From: Mactra quadrangularis
Lineage: Eukaryota; Mollusca; Bivalvia; Venerida; Mactridae
NCBI GenBank assembly: GCA_025267735.1
Contig: CM046297.1
Location: forward strand, 18,192,011 to 18,256,010
Direction: 5' to 3'
DNA length: 64,000 nucleotides
A model generated the notes under the pieces. That model was not told the origin of the DNA, made no database searches, and saw only the letters and a list, made by a program, of their open reading frames with translations. Below, piece by piece: positions 47,840 through 58,841 of the stretch (its first letter is position 1; each line of letters begins with the position of its first letter). The position numbers and the translations under genes were made by a program.

Positions 47840-49430
47840 CCCCATGTGTATATTTAAATATCATTGTTACAACATTGTCACAAATGTATGCATCACATTA
47901 CAAACTGACTGCAACATGATATTAATATCTACTATATAGATGACATTTAAGTTTGTTGTATAGGTGATACTTGCTAATCGGGGAATCAGCACAAAACCAG
48001 TGTACATCCTTCTGTATTAACATGTAGTTAGACTAGTATTGCACTGACCCAGGGTAATGTTTTACTATATTAATTATTCATATGTCCACTTTCTGGTACT
48101 ACTAGCTGGTTCTTAAAGTGTCTAAAATATAGATATTATGTACAAATTTGTTTTCAATTTGATATTGTTATGTAATCGTACATTAATCATTCATGAGTCC
48201 ATTTTCTGGAAGTTAGTTGTTATTGCTTTAATATCAAATATTTGATATATTGATGCAGGAAACATTATGACCCGTTTTTGATGTCTTAAGAACCAATGTT
48301 AAGCATCAGTATAATTTGGACCATTTTCGGTTTACTCAGATAGCCTACAGACTGCAGTCATAAGAACTCTTGATATTGCACGAGGGATCTTGTTCAGATG
48401 ACTTATGTGTTGAACAATCAACGTGTAGCTTTAATTTAGACAAAAACATTATTAATAGTGTCAAAAATAAGAATATTTTATTACATTTAGTTTGACTAGT
48501 TGTTCGTTTTGTCGTGTATTATCTCTTTAAATAAGTCAGGCTAGTGCTCCTAAAAAATTTTGACTTCTGCAATAAACAATTAGTTATACATTAACCTTGT
48601 GACATGCAATAAAACTAGACAACTGAACACATTATATTTTGGCTAGAAATTGTGACTGATAATATACTATTGTTTATTGAAGTACAAATGTTTTTATGAC
48701 ATTTTTTGAGTCATAAAATACTACAATATACTCTTGTACTTTACATTGGCAATTAACAAAGAAATTCAAACTTTTATGCTAAGATGAATAATTTTGATTA
48801 TTGATACAATTAAGTGTGTTTAACCCCTGACATTTTAAAAGTTTTTTCTTGTGACATGCCATGTTGAGTCAATACTTTAAATTTGTGGAAAAGGGACTTT
48901 TAATGGGTATTATAGGGATTTAATAAACAGTTTGATACAGTCACCTTCATGTTCAAAAGTTTAACAACCGCCATTTTAGCATGATATGAATTTTTACTAG
49001 TGATAATCATGTGTGTACCTGACCTGCCAATTAATCTATCATTCATCAGTGCTTTCAGCACTTTGATTTTGTTAAAATGTCTTTGTAGACCCTTTAGATG
49101 TACAAACTTGACACAATAATAATTGTGAACAAATTCATTGCTCATTTTTAACTATGACTCACTTACATTGTTGTCTTTGTTTTTTTATGATATAAAAACA
49201 ATAATTGTGTTGCATCTGACATGTGACTCTATACAGATGTTGAAAAACTTAACAATCAGTAAATTTCAGCCAGGAAATTAAATTTCTTACAACATTTAAA
49301 TATTTATAAACTTTGTGTTTAATGTTGTTGTATAGGAAATTAAATCATTGACATTGTTATTTCTAATATTCAGGGTAACTTGTAAATCTTGAGGCCGACA
49401 TGGAAGATGAGATTTTTCCAAAATGTTGTC
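47840..49430. other. Region just upstream of the first recognised exon
   Basis: No exon with FN3 or LDLa signatures could be found here, although the gene must have at least one exon further upstream because its first visible exon starts in phase 1. A weak ~118-bp partial duplication (CATATGTCCACTTTCTGG near 48080 and CATGAGTCCATTTTCTGG near 48190) is present. Confidence 0.4.
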
Positions 49431-49434
49431 TCGT

Positions 49435-49905
49435 TGAATTTAGTCATCATAGTTGTTGTTGTTGTTATATTTATCATAATTATATTATCAAATCATCATC
49501 ATTTTCATATCATTATCCTTATCATTATCATTATTATCATTTTTCATTATCATATCATTATCTTTATCATCATCATTATCATTATCATCATCATCATAAT
49601 CACCACCGCCACCACCATCAGCAGCATCATCATCATCATCATCATCATCATGATCATGATCATCACCACCATCATCATCATCATCATCATGATCATCATC
49701 ATAATCACCACCACCACCATCAGCATCATCATCATCATCATAATCACCACCACCACCACCACCATCAGCATCATGATCATGATCATCATCATGATCATCA
49801 TCACCACCATCATAATCATCATCATAATCATGATCATCATCATTATAATCATCATCATTATAATTATCATTATTAACATCACAATCATCAACATCATTAA
49901 TAAAT
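49435..49905. repeat. (CAT)n/(CAC)n compound microsatellite
   Basis: About 470 bp of interrupted ATC/CAT trinucleotides, including CAC and CAG variants, end some 25 bp before a splice acceptor. All three plus frames and one minus frame stay open through it, giving poly-Ile, poly-His and poly-Met translations that are artefacts. The 250-codon plus frame at 49389-50141 combines this intronic repeat with the true exon. Confidence 0.95.
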
Positions 49906-49929
49906 ATGTTATAATTTTCTGTATTTCAG

Positions 49930-50112
49930 ATGAAAGAGCAGGTGTATCTATAGTAAACGAAAGTACAGTACTAGTTGTATGGAAAACTCCACCTGTAAAA
50001 AATATAGTACATGTAAAAGTTAAATTAGAAATAAAAACATTAGATGGTTATCATAGCGTGAGAATTAATAAATTCATTGTTGATGATCATTCAGCTTTAA
50101 TTGATCAATTAG
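49930..50112 (+). CDS. FN3-LDLa receptor-like gene, exon a (FN3, first half)
   Basis: An acceptor with a pyrimidine-rich run (TTTTCTGTATTTCAG) ends at 49929, and a consensus donor GTAAGG begins at 50113. The 183-bp exon is phase 1 at both ends and encodes ERAGVSIVNESTVLVVWKTP, PVKNIVHVKVKLEIKTLDGY and then HSVRINKFIVDDHSALIDQL. The spaced VNESTVLVVWKTPP fits the B strand and invariant tryptophan of a fibronectin type III domain. The rest of this FN3 is in the next exon, as is usual for FN3 domains split by an intron. At least one exon must lie upstream. Family (SORL1-like or another adhesion/receptor protein) is not fixed. Confidence 0.8.
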
Positions 50113-50438
50113 GTAAGGAATTATTTCAACTTATAGATTAATATATTTTTTCTTGGTTTAGATTGTATGGAGTCTATGAACACTTAAGTTATCAATATGT
50201 GTTATATCCAGTAATTTTCATGAGACTATTTGTTATGCTGTCTTTTGTGGACTACATGTACACTTTGGAACTCAGCAGAGCCATCAAGGGCGTACTTAGC
50301 TCTTTTGCTGAAATATCACTTCACTTTTAAACACTCTGCAGCCACCATTTTTGGACCAGTTGCATATGCATTCTGTCGTACAAATTCTCCAAGTGAAGTT
50401 TTTTTCTTTTCATTGACAGAATTTGTTTCTGATTTCAG

Positions 50439-50667
50439 ATAAAAAATCCTCATACAGAGTGACTTTGTCATATGATGAATCACCGACCAGTTTTATGCAG
50501 GAAGAATTTAGCTTGTACATTCCTACACCAAAAAATTTACGTATAAAATATGTATTAGACAATTCTATAAAAGTAGAGTGGGAGGAGATTATAGACATTA
50601 AATGGATGTTATATTATACTGTAAAGTGTTGGTCTTTAAACATTCCGTTAGTTACCAGTGTTACCAG
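50439..50667 (+). CDS. FN3-LDLa gene, exon b (end of one FN3, start of next)
   Basis: Acceptor GTTTCTGATTTCAG ends at 50438 and donor GTAAAA starts at 50668. The exon joins exon a in phase (G|AT gives Asp) and leaves in phase 2. It encodes KKSSYRVTLSYDESPTSFMQ, whose YRVTLSYDE segment resembles the F strand of the first FN3. A linker IPTPKNLRIKYV follows, then LDNSIKVEWEEI, the B strand with conserved Trp of a second FN3, and WMLYYTVKCWSLN, its C strand. The second domain is completed by exon c. The donor is weaker than the others, but the phase match to exon c (AG|T gives Ser) supports it. Confidence 0.82.
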
Positions 50668-50870
50668 GTAAAACCTTCTTTTTTACATTTATACAAGCTA
50701 GGACAATCTGACCAGATGTCGAACCCTTCCCACTAGAAATTCCAATATAATTGCAAAGAGTTTGAAGTACTGGTTCATATTGACATTTCTATGTCTTTAA
50801 TGCCAAAGAATAAGGTGGTTCCTTTTGTTACTTACTCAAGGTCCCTCCATGTTCAGATGTTTCTGACAAT

Positions 50871-51177
50871 TGGCGTAGCTTCCTATAGGCACACAAGGCA
50901 CGTGCCTACACATTTTTTTTAAATTTGAAAAAAAATAAAAAGGCTAAAAATGCGAAAAATGCTATAAAAATCACTGAATGACTAAACTACTAAACTGACT
51001 TAGTGTTGTGATTTTGTTTAACATATAACAGGTAAAAATGCTAACAAATAACCTGAAATACTCTAGAATGCAGCTACTGAGATGTAGAATTTAAAAAGAT
51101 TTTCGGGGGAGCGTGCCCCCCTGGACCCCTTAGGTTATCTGTGACTACACATTTATTTTGGGCAAGCTACGCCCCTG
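50871..51177. mobile_element. hAT-type MITE in an intron, perfect 8-bp duplication
   Basis: CTGACAAT is repeated exactly at 50863-50870 and 51178-51185. The element starts TGGCGTAGCTTCC and ends GGCAAGCTACGCCCCTG, inverted ends of the CAGGGGCGTAGC type. Subterminal GTGCCTACACATTT and TGTGACTACACATTT are in direct orientation. Eight-base duplication and terminus place it in the hAT superfamily. It sits between exons b and c and carries no gene. Confidence 0.93.
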
Positions 51178-51734
51178 CTGACAATAAGATATCAAATAAT
51201 ACAGAAAATATTACCATACCCTTTTAAAAAGTGTGTCGGCATTAGTGTCTCTCTTCATTGCTGTTTACATTTTTGTCTCAGTTGATTTCTCCAAAAATGT
51301 TTAAAGATTTTCTTTTTAACTTGGTAAAAATTTATGCTAACCCTTTTGAATAGGACTTTCCTGATTAGCTGGTTACTCGTCTCACATTCCATTTGATTAA
51401 GGAATTAATTTGACTCCCTGAAATCAGAATTGGTATTTTGTATATGATGGCTGCAAAAATAATGCTCAAAAATGTATAAACAGTTGACTGGGTTAGTTAA
51501 AACTGTTGGCATGAACTATAATTCAGTTTTAGGCTGCTTTTTTCGTACAAAAACAAGTTTGACCCCTGATAAAATGGAGGAACAGCAATGGCCATAAGTA
51601 TGAAGCAAATGACCAGTGATTTCAGTTTTTTTCTTAATTGTGTCTGTCCTACATTTATCAAGAGGGGAGATAACTCTTGAAGTCAAATTTGTTGATTCAC
51701 TCACTACTTGTACATTTACTAAGCGTTAATAGTA

Positions 51735-51895
51735 TGAGTTGATTCTTTCAACTGTCAGTGATGCATACATTAACCCCACTGATTTAAAATCTCATTTATC
51801 CATAGTTAGTACAGAAATACTATTGTGAGTATTTAAATTAGCTGGGTTAATGTAGGTGCCCGTGACAGTTGAATGAAATTTGTCAATAGTTTAAT
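51735..51895. mobile_element. Fold-back element (TTCAACTGTCAG family)
   Basis: TTCAACTGTCAGTGATGCAT, then ACATTAACCCCACTGATTTA at the left pairs with TAAATTAGCTGGGTTAATGT and GGTGCCCGTGACAGTTGAA at the right. Arms are about 55 bp around a loop of about 45. It lies just before the acceptor of exon c. Full or partial relatives are at 26025, 30775 and 62938. Confidence 0.82.
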
Positions 51896-51915
51896 TTTTA
51901 AATTCTAATTTTCAG

Positions 51916-52052
51916 TGCCACAAATAATGCAATTATAGAGAATTTACAGCCTTCAACAGAGTATGAGATCAATGTTCGAGCTCATACTGAACATAATGAG
52001 ATTGCTAGTGAATACAGTGTGAAAATAAAAGTTAGAACTTTACCTAGAGAAG
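51916..52052 (+). CDS. FN3-LDLa gene, exon c (FN3, second half)
   Basis: Acceptor CTAATTTTCAG ends at 51915 and a strong donor GTGAGT starts at 52053. The exon supplies one base to complete the serine codon from exon b and leaves in phase 1. Translation ATNNAIIENLQPSTEYEINV followed by RAHTEHNEIASEYSVKIKVR and TLPRE holds the textbook FN3 signature: I..L.P.TEY.I.V.A (tyrosine corner), then the G strand SVKIKVRT. This is the best diagnostic exon for the FN3 part and the one that proves the reading frame across the gene. Confidence 0.9.
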
Positions 52053-52174
52053 GTGAGTCTATTGTTTATTGAACAACCCTTGTTTTATAACTTGGTGGCT
52101 GTAAGGGTTGTTCTGTTTGTAGCTTGTGACCAATTATTTAAAAGCAGTGATCTAGTGATAGGACATGCTTAGGG

Positions 52175-52245
<71 letters not shown>
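52175..52245. repeat. (AAT)n microsatellite
   Basis: About 23 uninterrupted AAT triplets lie at the edge of a dispersed repeat (GACTTTATTTAACAAGGCTA onward). This arrangement is common where a retroelement 3' tail has expanded, and would place that element on the minus strand. A tRNA B-box-like phrase (AAGTTAGAACCCC) is at 52351. Confidence 0.9.
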
Positions 52246-52247
<2 letters not shown>

Positions 52248-52429
52248 CTTTATTTAACAAGGCTACACATAAAATTTTGGATAAATCCAATCTTCCATGT
52301 GGACCTCAAGAAAACATGTACAAGTTATTTACATTATTTGAAAGGTCCCAAGTTAGAACCCCTACTAGGGCCACTGCTAGTTTCCTTTAGCAAAACATTT
52401 ACCTACTTATCATACAAAATTGTTAAGTC

Positions 52430-53600
52430 TGCTTAACATTTATAACTTTAAGAGATTTAGTTTATGTATATGTAGTATACATACATAAACACTTTTACCT
52501 ATTTAGATTTTAACCTATTTAGAAATACATCTTAGATTCTGCAGACTTTTTTTAGAAAATATAGAGAAACAGGTTAAGTCTATGAATAACTTTCACTTTT
52601 TTCTTCATCATTGAATATTTGCATACGATAGCTCTTGCTTTTTTGATAATTAGATATTTCTAAGGTTTTCCGTTTAGATTTAGCTCTATTCATCATAGTG
52701 AAAACTTTTGGATACAGATTGCATCATCCTGTACCAGACTAATAACCCCTTTGGCAAATATTAGATTTTGCATTAAGAATATATTGAATCTAAAATCTAA
52801 CTAGGTTGGTCTAGATTCTACATCGTCATTATAGGAAATATACCATATATTTATGAATGCCCTATAAATAACAACTGTTCCAATGAAAATATTCATCTTT
52901 TTTGTTAAGTTTTACCATTTATATGGAAATATACCATTCTTATGGTTTCTATAAGTTTCCATGACAATAACTCATTTGTATCAAAACACATCTACAGTGA
53001 AACAATAGTAATCAAGACATCAAGTATATCATAGTACTACTGGCTTGATACGAGAATATATCAACATTTCTTACATTAAATTGTATCGTTTAATATTTGA
53101 GACTAAGGAAACATATAAGGAAATATCGAGTATTAAAGAGAACCATTTTTCTGTCATGCTTTATGTTGAAATGCGGTTTTATTTGATGAAAATGTATGAG
53201 AAAAAATACAAAAAATATATAATTTTCATTGTATGCTGAAAATTTACTATGAAAATATAAAAATAATAATTTCATTGTAGTGAAAATATAATCTTAAAAT
53301 TTTATTGTCAAAATGACAACATCTTAGAAGGAGAATGCCTTCATCTTAGGTACCCTAGTCTAGAAAATATGATTTACTAAGCTTACTCTGTGAAAAAAAA
53401 ATCAATTTTGTAACACCATGTTGACAAATATCCTCTATGTTTTAGTTCAGGGAGATTTTACTGTATCTGTAAATATTGCATGAAAACTGGCAATAAATAT
53501 AAGACAATATATTATTATATATATATTTATTATAGTCTGTGCTATTGTTTATATTCTTTAGTGGATTAATGATAACCTATAGATAAGGTTTTACTGAGAA
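52430..53600. other. Intronic tract without a supported gene
   Basis: AT-rich intron between exons c and d. Opposed 61-64 codon frames at 53045-53275 overlap and have no domain. Nothing else. Confidence 0.4.
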
Positions 53601-53618
53601 TATGGTACTGTTAAGCTA

Positions 53619-53943
53619 CAGTCCCATAAACATAAAAATAGCTGTGAGGGCACCATGCGATCAAGCTCTGCAAGGACCCGTACGAACTCTTGTGTACCCG
53701 TACTGACTGTTATGTTTTTACCAGGGTCCATGAGATGAGCCCAGGATACACATATCAGTTTCAGAGTCAAATGGTGATCAAAATCGTGGTTGAGTATGAA
53801 TTGAACATGCATATTTTCCAGCTACGGCTCCCTACGGGTGTGTTGTTTTGTACCATGTGCGTACCATCACCTTGATACACAAGGCTTCCCACAGCCTACG
53901 ACTGTCTGCACGTACGGGTCCATAACAAGCCACGATTTTATGG
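53619..53943 (+). mobile_element. CAGTCCCATAAA MITE, copy 2
   Basis: Close match in inverse orientation to 35573-35912, sharing CATAAAAATAGC, GACCCGTACGAACT, GTTTCAGAGTCAAATGGT, TTTTCCAGCTACGG, CTGTCTGCACGTACGGG and ACAAGCCACGATTTTATGG. The left end CAGTCCCATAAA is intact and the right end has drifted to TTTATGGCTTAAAG. It has lost many of the CpG sites seen in copy 1 (now TG or CA), as expected of methylated, decaying repeats. Confidence 0.85.
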
Positions 53944-54019
53944 CTTAAAGTTCCACTATAAAGACCACCTTGGTTAATGCAAAATCCTGCATTTTCTGAT
54001 GATTTTTAAGTCCCATATG

Positions 54020-54336
54020 AAGCCGCCTGGCTAACCCAGTTGGTAGCACGCAAGTCTACTGAATTAGAGGTCATGGGTTCGATTCCCGGGCAGGGCATAC
54101 TTTCGTGGAGTTGGTCATGAAATTATTTCTACGGCCATTCTCCCTCCTACCAATGATTTCTAATTATGTAGGGCAGTTGTCAGTCACTGATGAAAGTATG
54201 CGCTTAGTAGTTGGTTAACAGCTAAATCCGGAGATTTAGCCTTTCCAGGAGGAGTGAGTAGGTTGACTGACCGCCGTTATATGACCTATACAATGTGTTG
54301 CAACGGCGTTTAACCCAACCAAAACAAACAAACAAT
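54020..54336 (+). mobile_element. SINE family 1, full copy inside a MITE relic
   Basis: AAGTCCCATATG is repeated exactly at 54008-54019 and 54337-54348. The head has A box TAACCCAGTTGGTAGC and B box GGGTTCGATTCCC, with the same body and GGCGTTTAACCCAACC tail as 19832-20147. The surrounding bases (TTCCACTATAAAGACCACC at 53950 and CATAATTTGAGAAG at 54347) belong to the pogo-like family, so the SINE landed in an older MITE. Confidence 0.94.
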
Positions 54337-54875
54337 AAGTCCCATATGCATAATTTGAGAAGAAAAAGGTTCCCATACTGCTATTGGTTTAGTCATTATA
54401 TGGTTAACATTCTTACTATAGTGACAGCCATCTTGAAATGGTTTCTAGCTGTTTCAGTTCCTTTCATTTGTAATTTTCAAAGAAAATACCTACAAGGAAC
54501 GCTATTATTAAGAAAAACACTGCTAAAATTATTTCCTTCAAATAGTTCCAATGGATGTATTTGTTTTTTTAAGTATTCACACATTCAAGTCTAAAATCTC
54601 AATTAAATGATTGAGTGAAAAGTAATTCCATTTGTTGTATTTGTTTTTAAGCATTCATACTCATAGTCTAAAATCTCAATTAAATAATTGAATGAAAAGT
54701 AGTTCTATTTGCTGTATTAAAAGTAGTTCTATTTGCTGTATTTGTTTTTAAGTATTCATACTCAATGTCTAAAATCTCAATTCTTGTAAACATGAATATT
54801 TAATTCATTACAAACCATACAATGTTTACCCGCCCACCACTTCACCATGAAGTGTTGACATGTAGGATTGTACTA

Positions 54876-55057
54876 CAGTTTAACCTCTGCAGAGCAGCCC
54901 TATACAGACCAAATCCTCTGCACAACAACATCTTTTGATATTTCCCTTAAGTATAATTTTAATTAAATATATTTGTAACCTCTGCAAAGCAACAACCTCT
55001 ATAAAGCAACACACTTTAGTCCCTCCCAATGGGTGTTGTTCTAGAGAGGTTATACTG
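54876..55057 (+). mobile_element. TA-flanked MITE (CAGTTTAACCTCTGC family)
   Basis: TA on both sides (54874-54875, 55058-55059) encloses CAGTTTAACCTCTGCAGAGC at the left and TCTAGAGAGGTTATACTG at the right. Internal CAAATCCTCTGCACAACAAC and TTTAGTCCCTCCCAA match the copy at 16854. Confidence 0.85.
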
Positions 55058-55059
55058 TA

Positions 55060-55720
55060 TTATATATAGTGACATATATTCATTTGTTTAATGTAACTTT
55101 CACTTCCATGATGGAACTACCTAATTTATTATGAAATTTTTTTCTGTCAAAAAATGTTGTTTGGGAAGATATTTTGATATTAACAATATGAATAATATAT
55201 TAATAATTGGTGTCTACGGAGGAAGCTTCTCTAGGTTTTAAAAAAGTCTTACACACTCTCTTAATATTGTAACATTACAAGAAATATTGTAGAATATTCA
55301 TACATGCCTATGGATAATTAAAAAAACAACATTGTGACAGACTAGCATTCACATTTTTGTATCAAGGATGTTCCAGTGTTATAAATCAAATCATTTCAAA
55401 GTAATTGCTTGTTAAAACACATTTCCAAGTCTGTGAAATTTGTGACAAAAATTTAATCAAACATATGGGTCTTGTAAGTTAATTTACTTGATTGCAAAAC
55501 ATGAAGTGTTCAACTTTCTATACTTAATGTTATCACAAAAGGTTAGACAATGTTCATAGCTCATTTGTTATGTTTTCTACATTCAGCTAACATCAATTGG
55601 TTCTCTGGTCTACAAATGTCTTACTTTGCAAACTTGTCTTCTTTGTTTCTGTATCTGCCCTTCTTCTTTCCTTGTCTTGGTGTTGTAATACTGATCAATT
55701 TGAATGGGACACCTGATAGT
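55060..55720. other. Intronic tract without a supported gene
   Basis: No frame, array or inverted repeat found. An acceptor-like TTCTACATTCAG at 55577-55588 is followed by an open frame, but it has no FN3 or LDLa features and no matching donor that I can defend. Confidence 0.35.
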
Positions 55721-55722
55721 CT

Positions 55723-56040
55723 GTAGCCTGTTCAATTAACCTAAATGTTCCAAAACGTTCCGTAACGATACATTCGGAACTCCTCGGCCATTCGCTGCGA
55801 ATAATCTAATCTAATAAACAAATATATGATCGTTAAGGCAATGAGTGATGTTTCAAAATTATGGACTAAAAACGTAACATCACTCATTGCCTCAACGATC
55901 GTATGTTTGTTTACTTCAACATCTGTAGTTTCAAAATAGCGTCTAAATATGTTCGAGATTTTTCGCAGCGAATGACCGAGGAGTTCCAAATGTATCGCTA
56001 CGAAACGTTTCGGAACGTTTAGGGTAATTGAATAGGCTAC
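55723..56040. mobile_element. Long-arm fold-back MITE, copy 2
   Basis: GTAGCCTGTTCAATTA at the left and TAATTGAATAGGCTAC at the right are inverted. Inside, ACGATACATTCGGAACTCC and GGAGTTCCAAATGTATCGC pair, as do GATCGTTAAGGCAATGAGTG and CACTCATTGCCTCAACGATC. It is close to 37815-38135. TGATAGTCT and TGATTGTCT flank it and may be a 9-bp duplication, although alternative end placements are possible. Confidence 0.88.
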
Positions 56041-56936
56041 TGATTGTCTGGACATGTTTCTTTAAATCAGAGTACTGGTGAGCATGTAGAGGTTTAATAT
56101 TTAGTTGATATTTAGTTGCAGCTGGTTACACCCTCCTTTTTTTGAACATAAATAAAAATGTATCAGTGATTACTCTCCAAAGTGGATACCCCTTAAGTTC
56201 TTGTTTTCATTATTTGTTTTGTGGCATTCTCCTAATAACAAAAGTTTAAAAATCTAAAACATCTCCTCCTTTACAATTAGGCTGTTTGTATTTTGACTTT
56301 TGCTGTTTATGATATGTTTCCAGAATCGCTTTATTCTAGGATTTGTCATCTCTAACTGAATGGCTAGTATAAATAATGTTTGGAATATTACATCAGGAGA
56401 AACTAAATTGCCGTAATTGACTTGTAAAAGATGAAAATAATGAAAAATAACAGATACAAAATGAACATGTATTGTCGGCCTACATGAACATAAAGTATAG
56501 AATTAGATTTAGAAACATGGTGTGAAAGTATGCCATCTTGTTATAAAGATGAGAAAAAACACTAAAGTAACTTTGCTTCCAGCTAATCATTTATAGAACA
56601 TTTCTGTAGGCTCTAACATTTTCTATAATTGGTTATACACATGAATCTATATTACAGTGAAACTTCAATAGACTGTCACATGACTGAAATAAATTCAGAA
56701 ATTTCTCCATGGACAAATAAAAACTGGTTGCCCTAAGTAATGATTTGTTTTATAATGGCATAAAACTCAATAACAAAAGTGAACTGCTAAAAGCTACTTG
56801 CCTATCTTCAACTTGCTTGAAGATAGACAACAATTGTTTCCATTGAAGAGGATGAATCTTTGTAATAGATCTGAGCTGTTTTCTTTATTACTTTCTTTTT
56901 TCTTGATTTCTGATGTAAATTAAGTACAGTTTAGTT

Positions 56937-57101
56937 CTCCCACTATCAAAGACCATCTTATTTGATACAGAATCATGTTTTTCTGACCTTTTTTAAGTCT
57001 CCAATGCATTATTTGAGATGAAAAAAATGTCACTTTTATTGGGACTGCTGTGTTGTTGAGACCATTGAATTTTATGGTCCTTAAATAGTGGAGGATGACT
57101 G
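56937..57101. mobile_element. Pogo-like MITE, short diverged copy
   Basis: TA-flanked, starting CAGTTTAGTTCTCCCACTAT and ending TTAAATAGTGGAGGATGACTG, with interior AAGACCATCTTATTTGATAC and AAGTCTCCAATGCATTATTT shared with other members of the 47473 family. Confidence 0.7.
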
Positions 57102-57605
57102 TATTATCATTTTACTGTAATTTCATAAGCTATAATTTATTCATATATTTCATAAAAAACATGAAAAATTGAGTTGTTTGATTATCAGTTCTAACACTTG
57201 AGAAAACAAATCATCTTGTCATGGAATCTTTACAAATATTCATATTTTTTATGTCCCCTGGCGAAATTGTGTTTCCTTTTTTTCTGAAACTATTTTGTTA
57301 CTAAACTTCGTAATATTAGGCTCTTATATTGATTTTACATCAAAGTGATGGTATCATAAATCATAATCACATCATGTTTGTTGCTCCTAAAACATGTAAA
57401 TTAATGTTTTCTGATACTCGAGATATGTTTAAACACTATGTTGTTATGTTTGTTTTATGGTGTTTTTATTAACAACAAACTTTAAAACTATACTGAAACA
57501 CTATATTAGATTATAGCTCTATTTTCTTAACAGTCTATAAAGTTAACTGGAGTTTTATTGCTTAGGAAGGGAATCTTCTATCCTTCTATAATGTATTGGT
57601 TTTAT

Positions 57606-57740
57606 ACAGTGCCATTCAAATGTTTTTTGACAAATTCTGATATTGGGATTAACTGATTCACATTTAAAACCATGAAAATAAGAAACAAACAGACTGAGCA
57701 AATTTAAAAATCAGAATTTAGAACATTTATTTATTGATTG
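57606..57740 (+). mobile_element. Left end of a Tc1-like element
   Basis: TA followed by CAGTGCCATTCAAATGTTTT and TTGAC resembles Tc1-type terminal repeats, which begin CAGTG. The following A-rich sequence has AACTGATTCACATTTAAAAC, as in the region before a transposase start, but no transposase or right end follows. Assignment rests on the terminal motif only. Confidence 0.4.
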
Positions 57741-57968
57741 TCTCATACTTGTATATGATCAAAACACCCATCATGCACCAGTTGGCCTAGAGGATTGTAA
57801 ATGTGACTTCAAGTCTAGGGGCTAAGGGTTCTTAGTCCTGGGGAGTATCTACCTGTACATAACATCATAGAGTTAAATAGCTACATTATGATGAAAACTT
57901 CACATTATAACTATATTGAATGAACCAGGTCCATAAACCCAAAAATTTTGACTTCCTGGAATACAATA

Positions 57969-58143
57969 CAGTCAGATCTCGATACCACAACATCGTTCGT
58001 TTCCAGGAAAAGTGTTTTTATAACGCATATGTCAGTGTAACGAATTCTTCCGACATTGTACATGTTGGTTTCGGTTTCCATAAAATATGTCAGTATAATG
58101 AGAATGTTGTTGTAGTGGATGTCGTTGTATCGAGATCTGACTG
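57969..58143. mobile_element. 175-bp pogo-like MITE (CAGTCAGATCTCGATAC)
   Basis: TA at 57967-57968 and 58144-58145 flank CAGTCAGATCTCGATACCAC and GTTGTATCGAGATCTGACTG, perfect for the outer 17 bp. The interior contains TATAACGCATATGTCAGTGT. The opposing open frames over it are incidental. Distinct in sequence from the other CAGT families. Confidence 0.88.
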
Positions 58144-58399
58144 TATTTAAGATAACAACAAGCATGACAATCGTAGCCATTTTTATAATTTACCCATCTT
58201 AGCTTTTAGTGACAACAGAAAAAAATTCTTGAAAACATTTTCCTCATTTCCAAAGTTTAATGGAAAAGTGTAAAATTCTTCTAACAAGTGAAATTGACAA
58301 CGGAAACGATGAAAAATTTGTACAAATTGTGCTCTTGTGGAGGATATATGAGGGATATTCCTTGACTTTGGTGTAAGATTGATTTTAATTCACCAAGTG

Positions 58400-58690
58400 A
58401 GCTGAGAAAATATTTTTCAAGAGTGACATAGTCACAAGTAAAAATGTCATTTTCTAAGCTCACAAATTGAATTGATTTTAAATCAAAAGATTTTATTTTA
58501 AGATTGATAAACATTTTTTTTCTTTATGCTTTTTTCTTGTAAACTGTTCGGGATATTTTAACTTAGATATAAAAGGGGACATCTTTTCTCCTCCAAGATG
58601 ACATCATTAATCTTTTACGATGGCATCATTTTGACATTATATTTTTACTACAACTATTGAATAATGCCACATTTCACTGTAAAGTATGGA
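58400..58690 (+). repeat. Dispersed repeat, related to 36290-36560
   Basis: Shared motifs in the same order: CACAAGTAAAAATGTCATTT, CTAAGCTCAC, a long T-rich centre, GGCATCATTTTGACATTATA, CACATTTCACTGTAAA. Diverged; boundaries approximate. Confidence 0.55.
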
Positions 58691-58841
58691 AAGAAAAATG
58701 ATAATATCAGAAATTTCCTAAAACTTTCATACTGTGTTACATCAGAATTGGATGAGTTTTTCTTTTCAGCATGAAGGATCTCTAATGAAACCTGAAGTAA
58801 CAAGTGATTAGTTAGAATAAATTACTCTCTGTACAGTATAG

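Noticed and set aside
49400..49897. His-, Ile- and Met-rich long open frames on both strands
   Set aside because: They are translations of the CAT/CAC microsatellite; only the part after the acceptor at 49929 is exon.
55589..55740. Candidate exon after an acceptor-like TTCTACATTCAG
   Set aside because: The translation is hydrophobic and lacks FN3 or LDLa features; exons c and d already join in phase without it.
57920..58180. Opposed 76- and 89-codon frames
   Set aside because: They are contained in or around a TA-flanked MITE with inverted ends.
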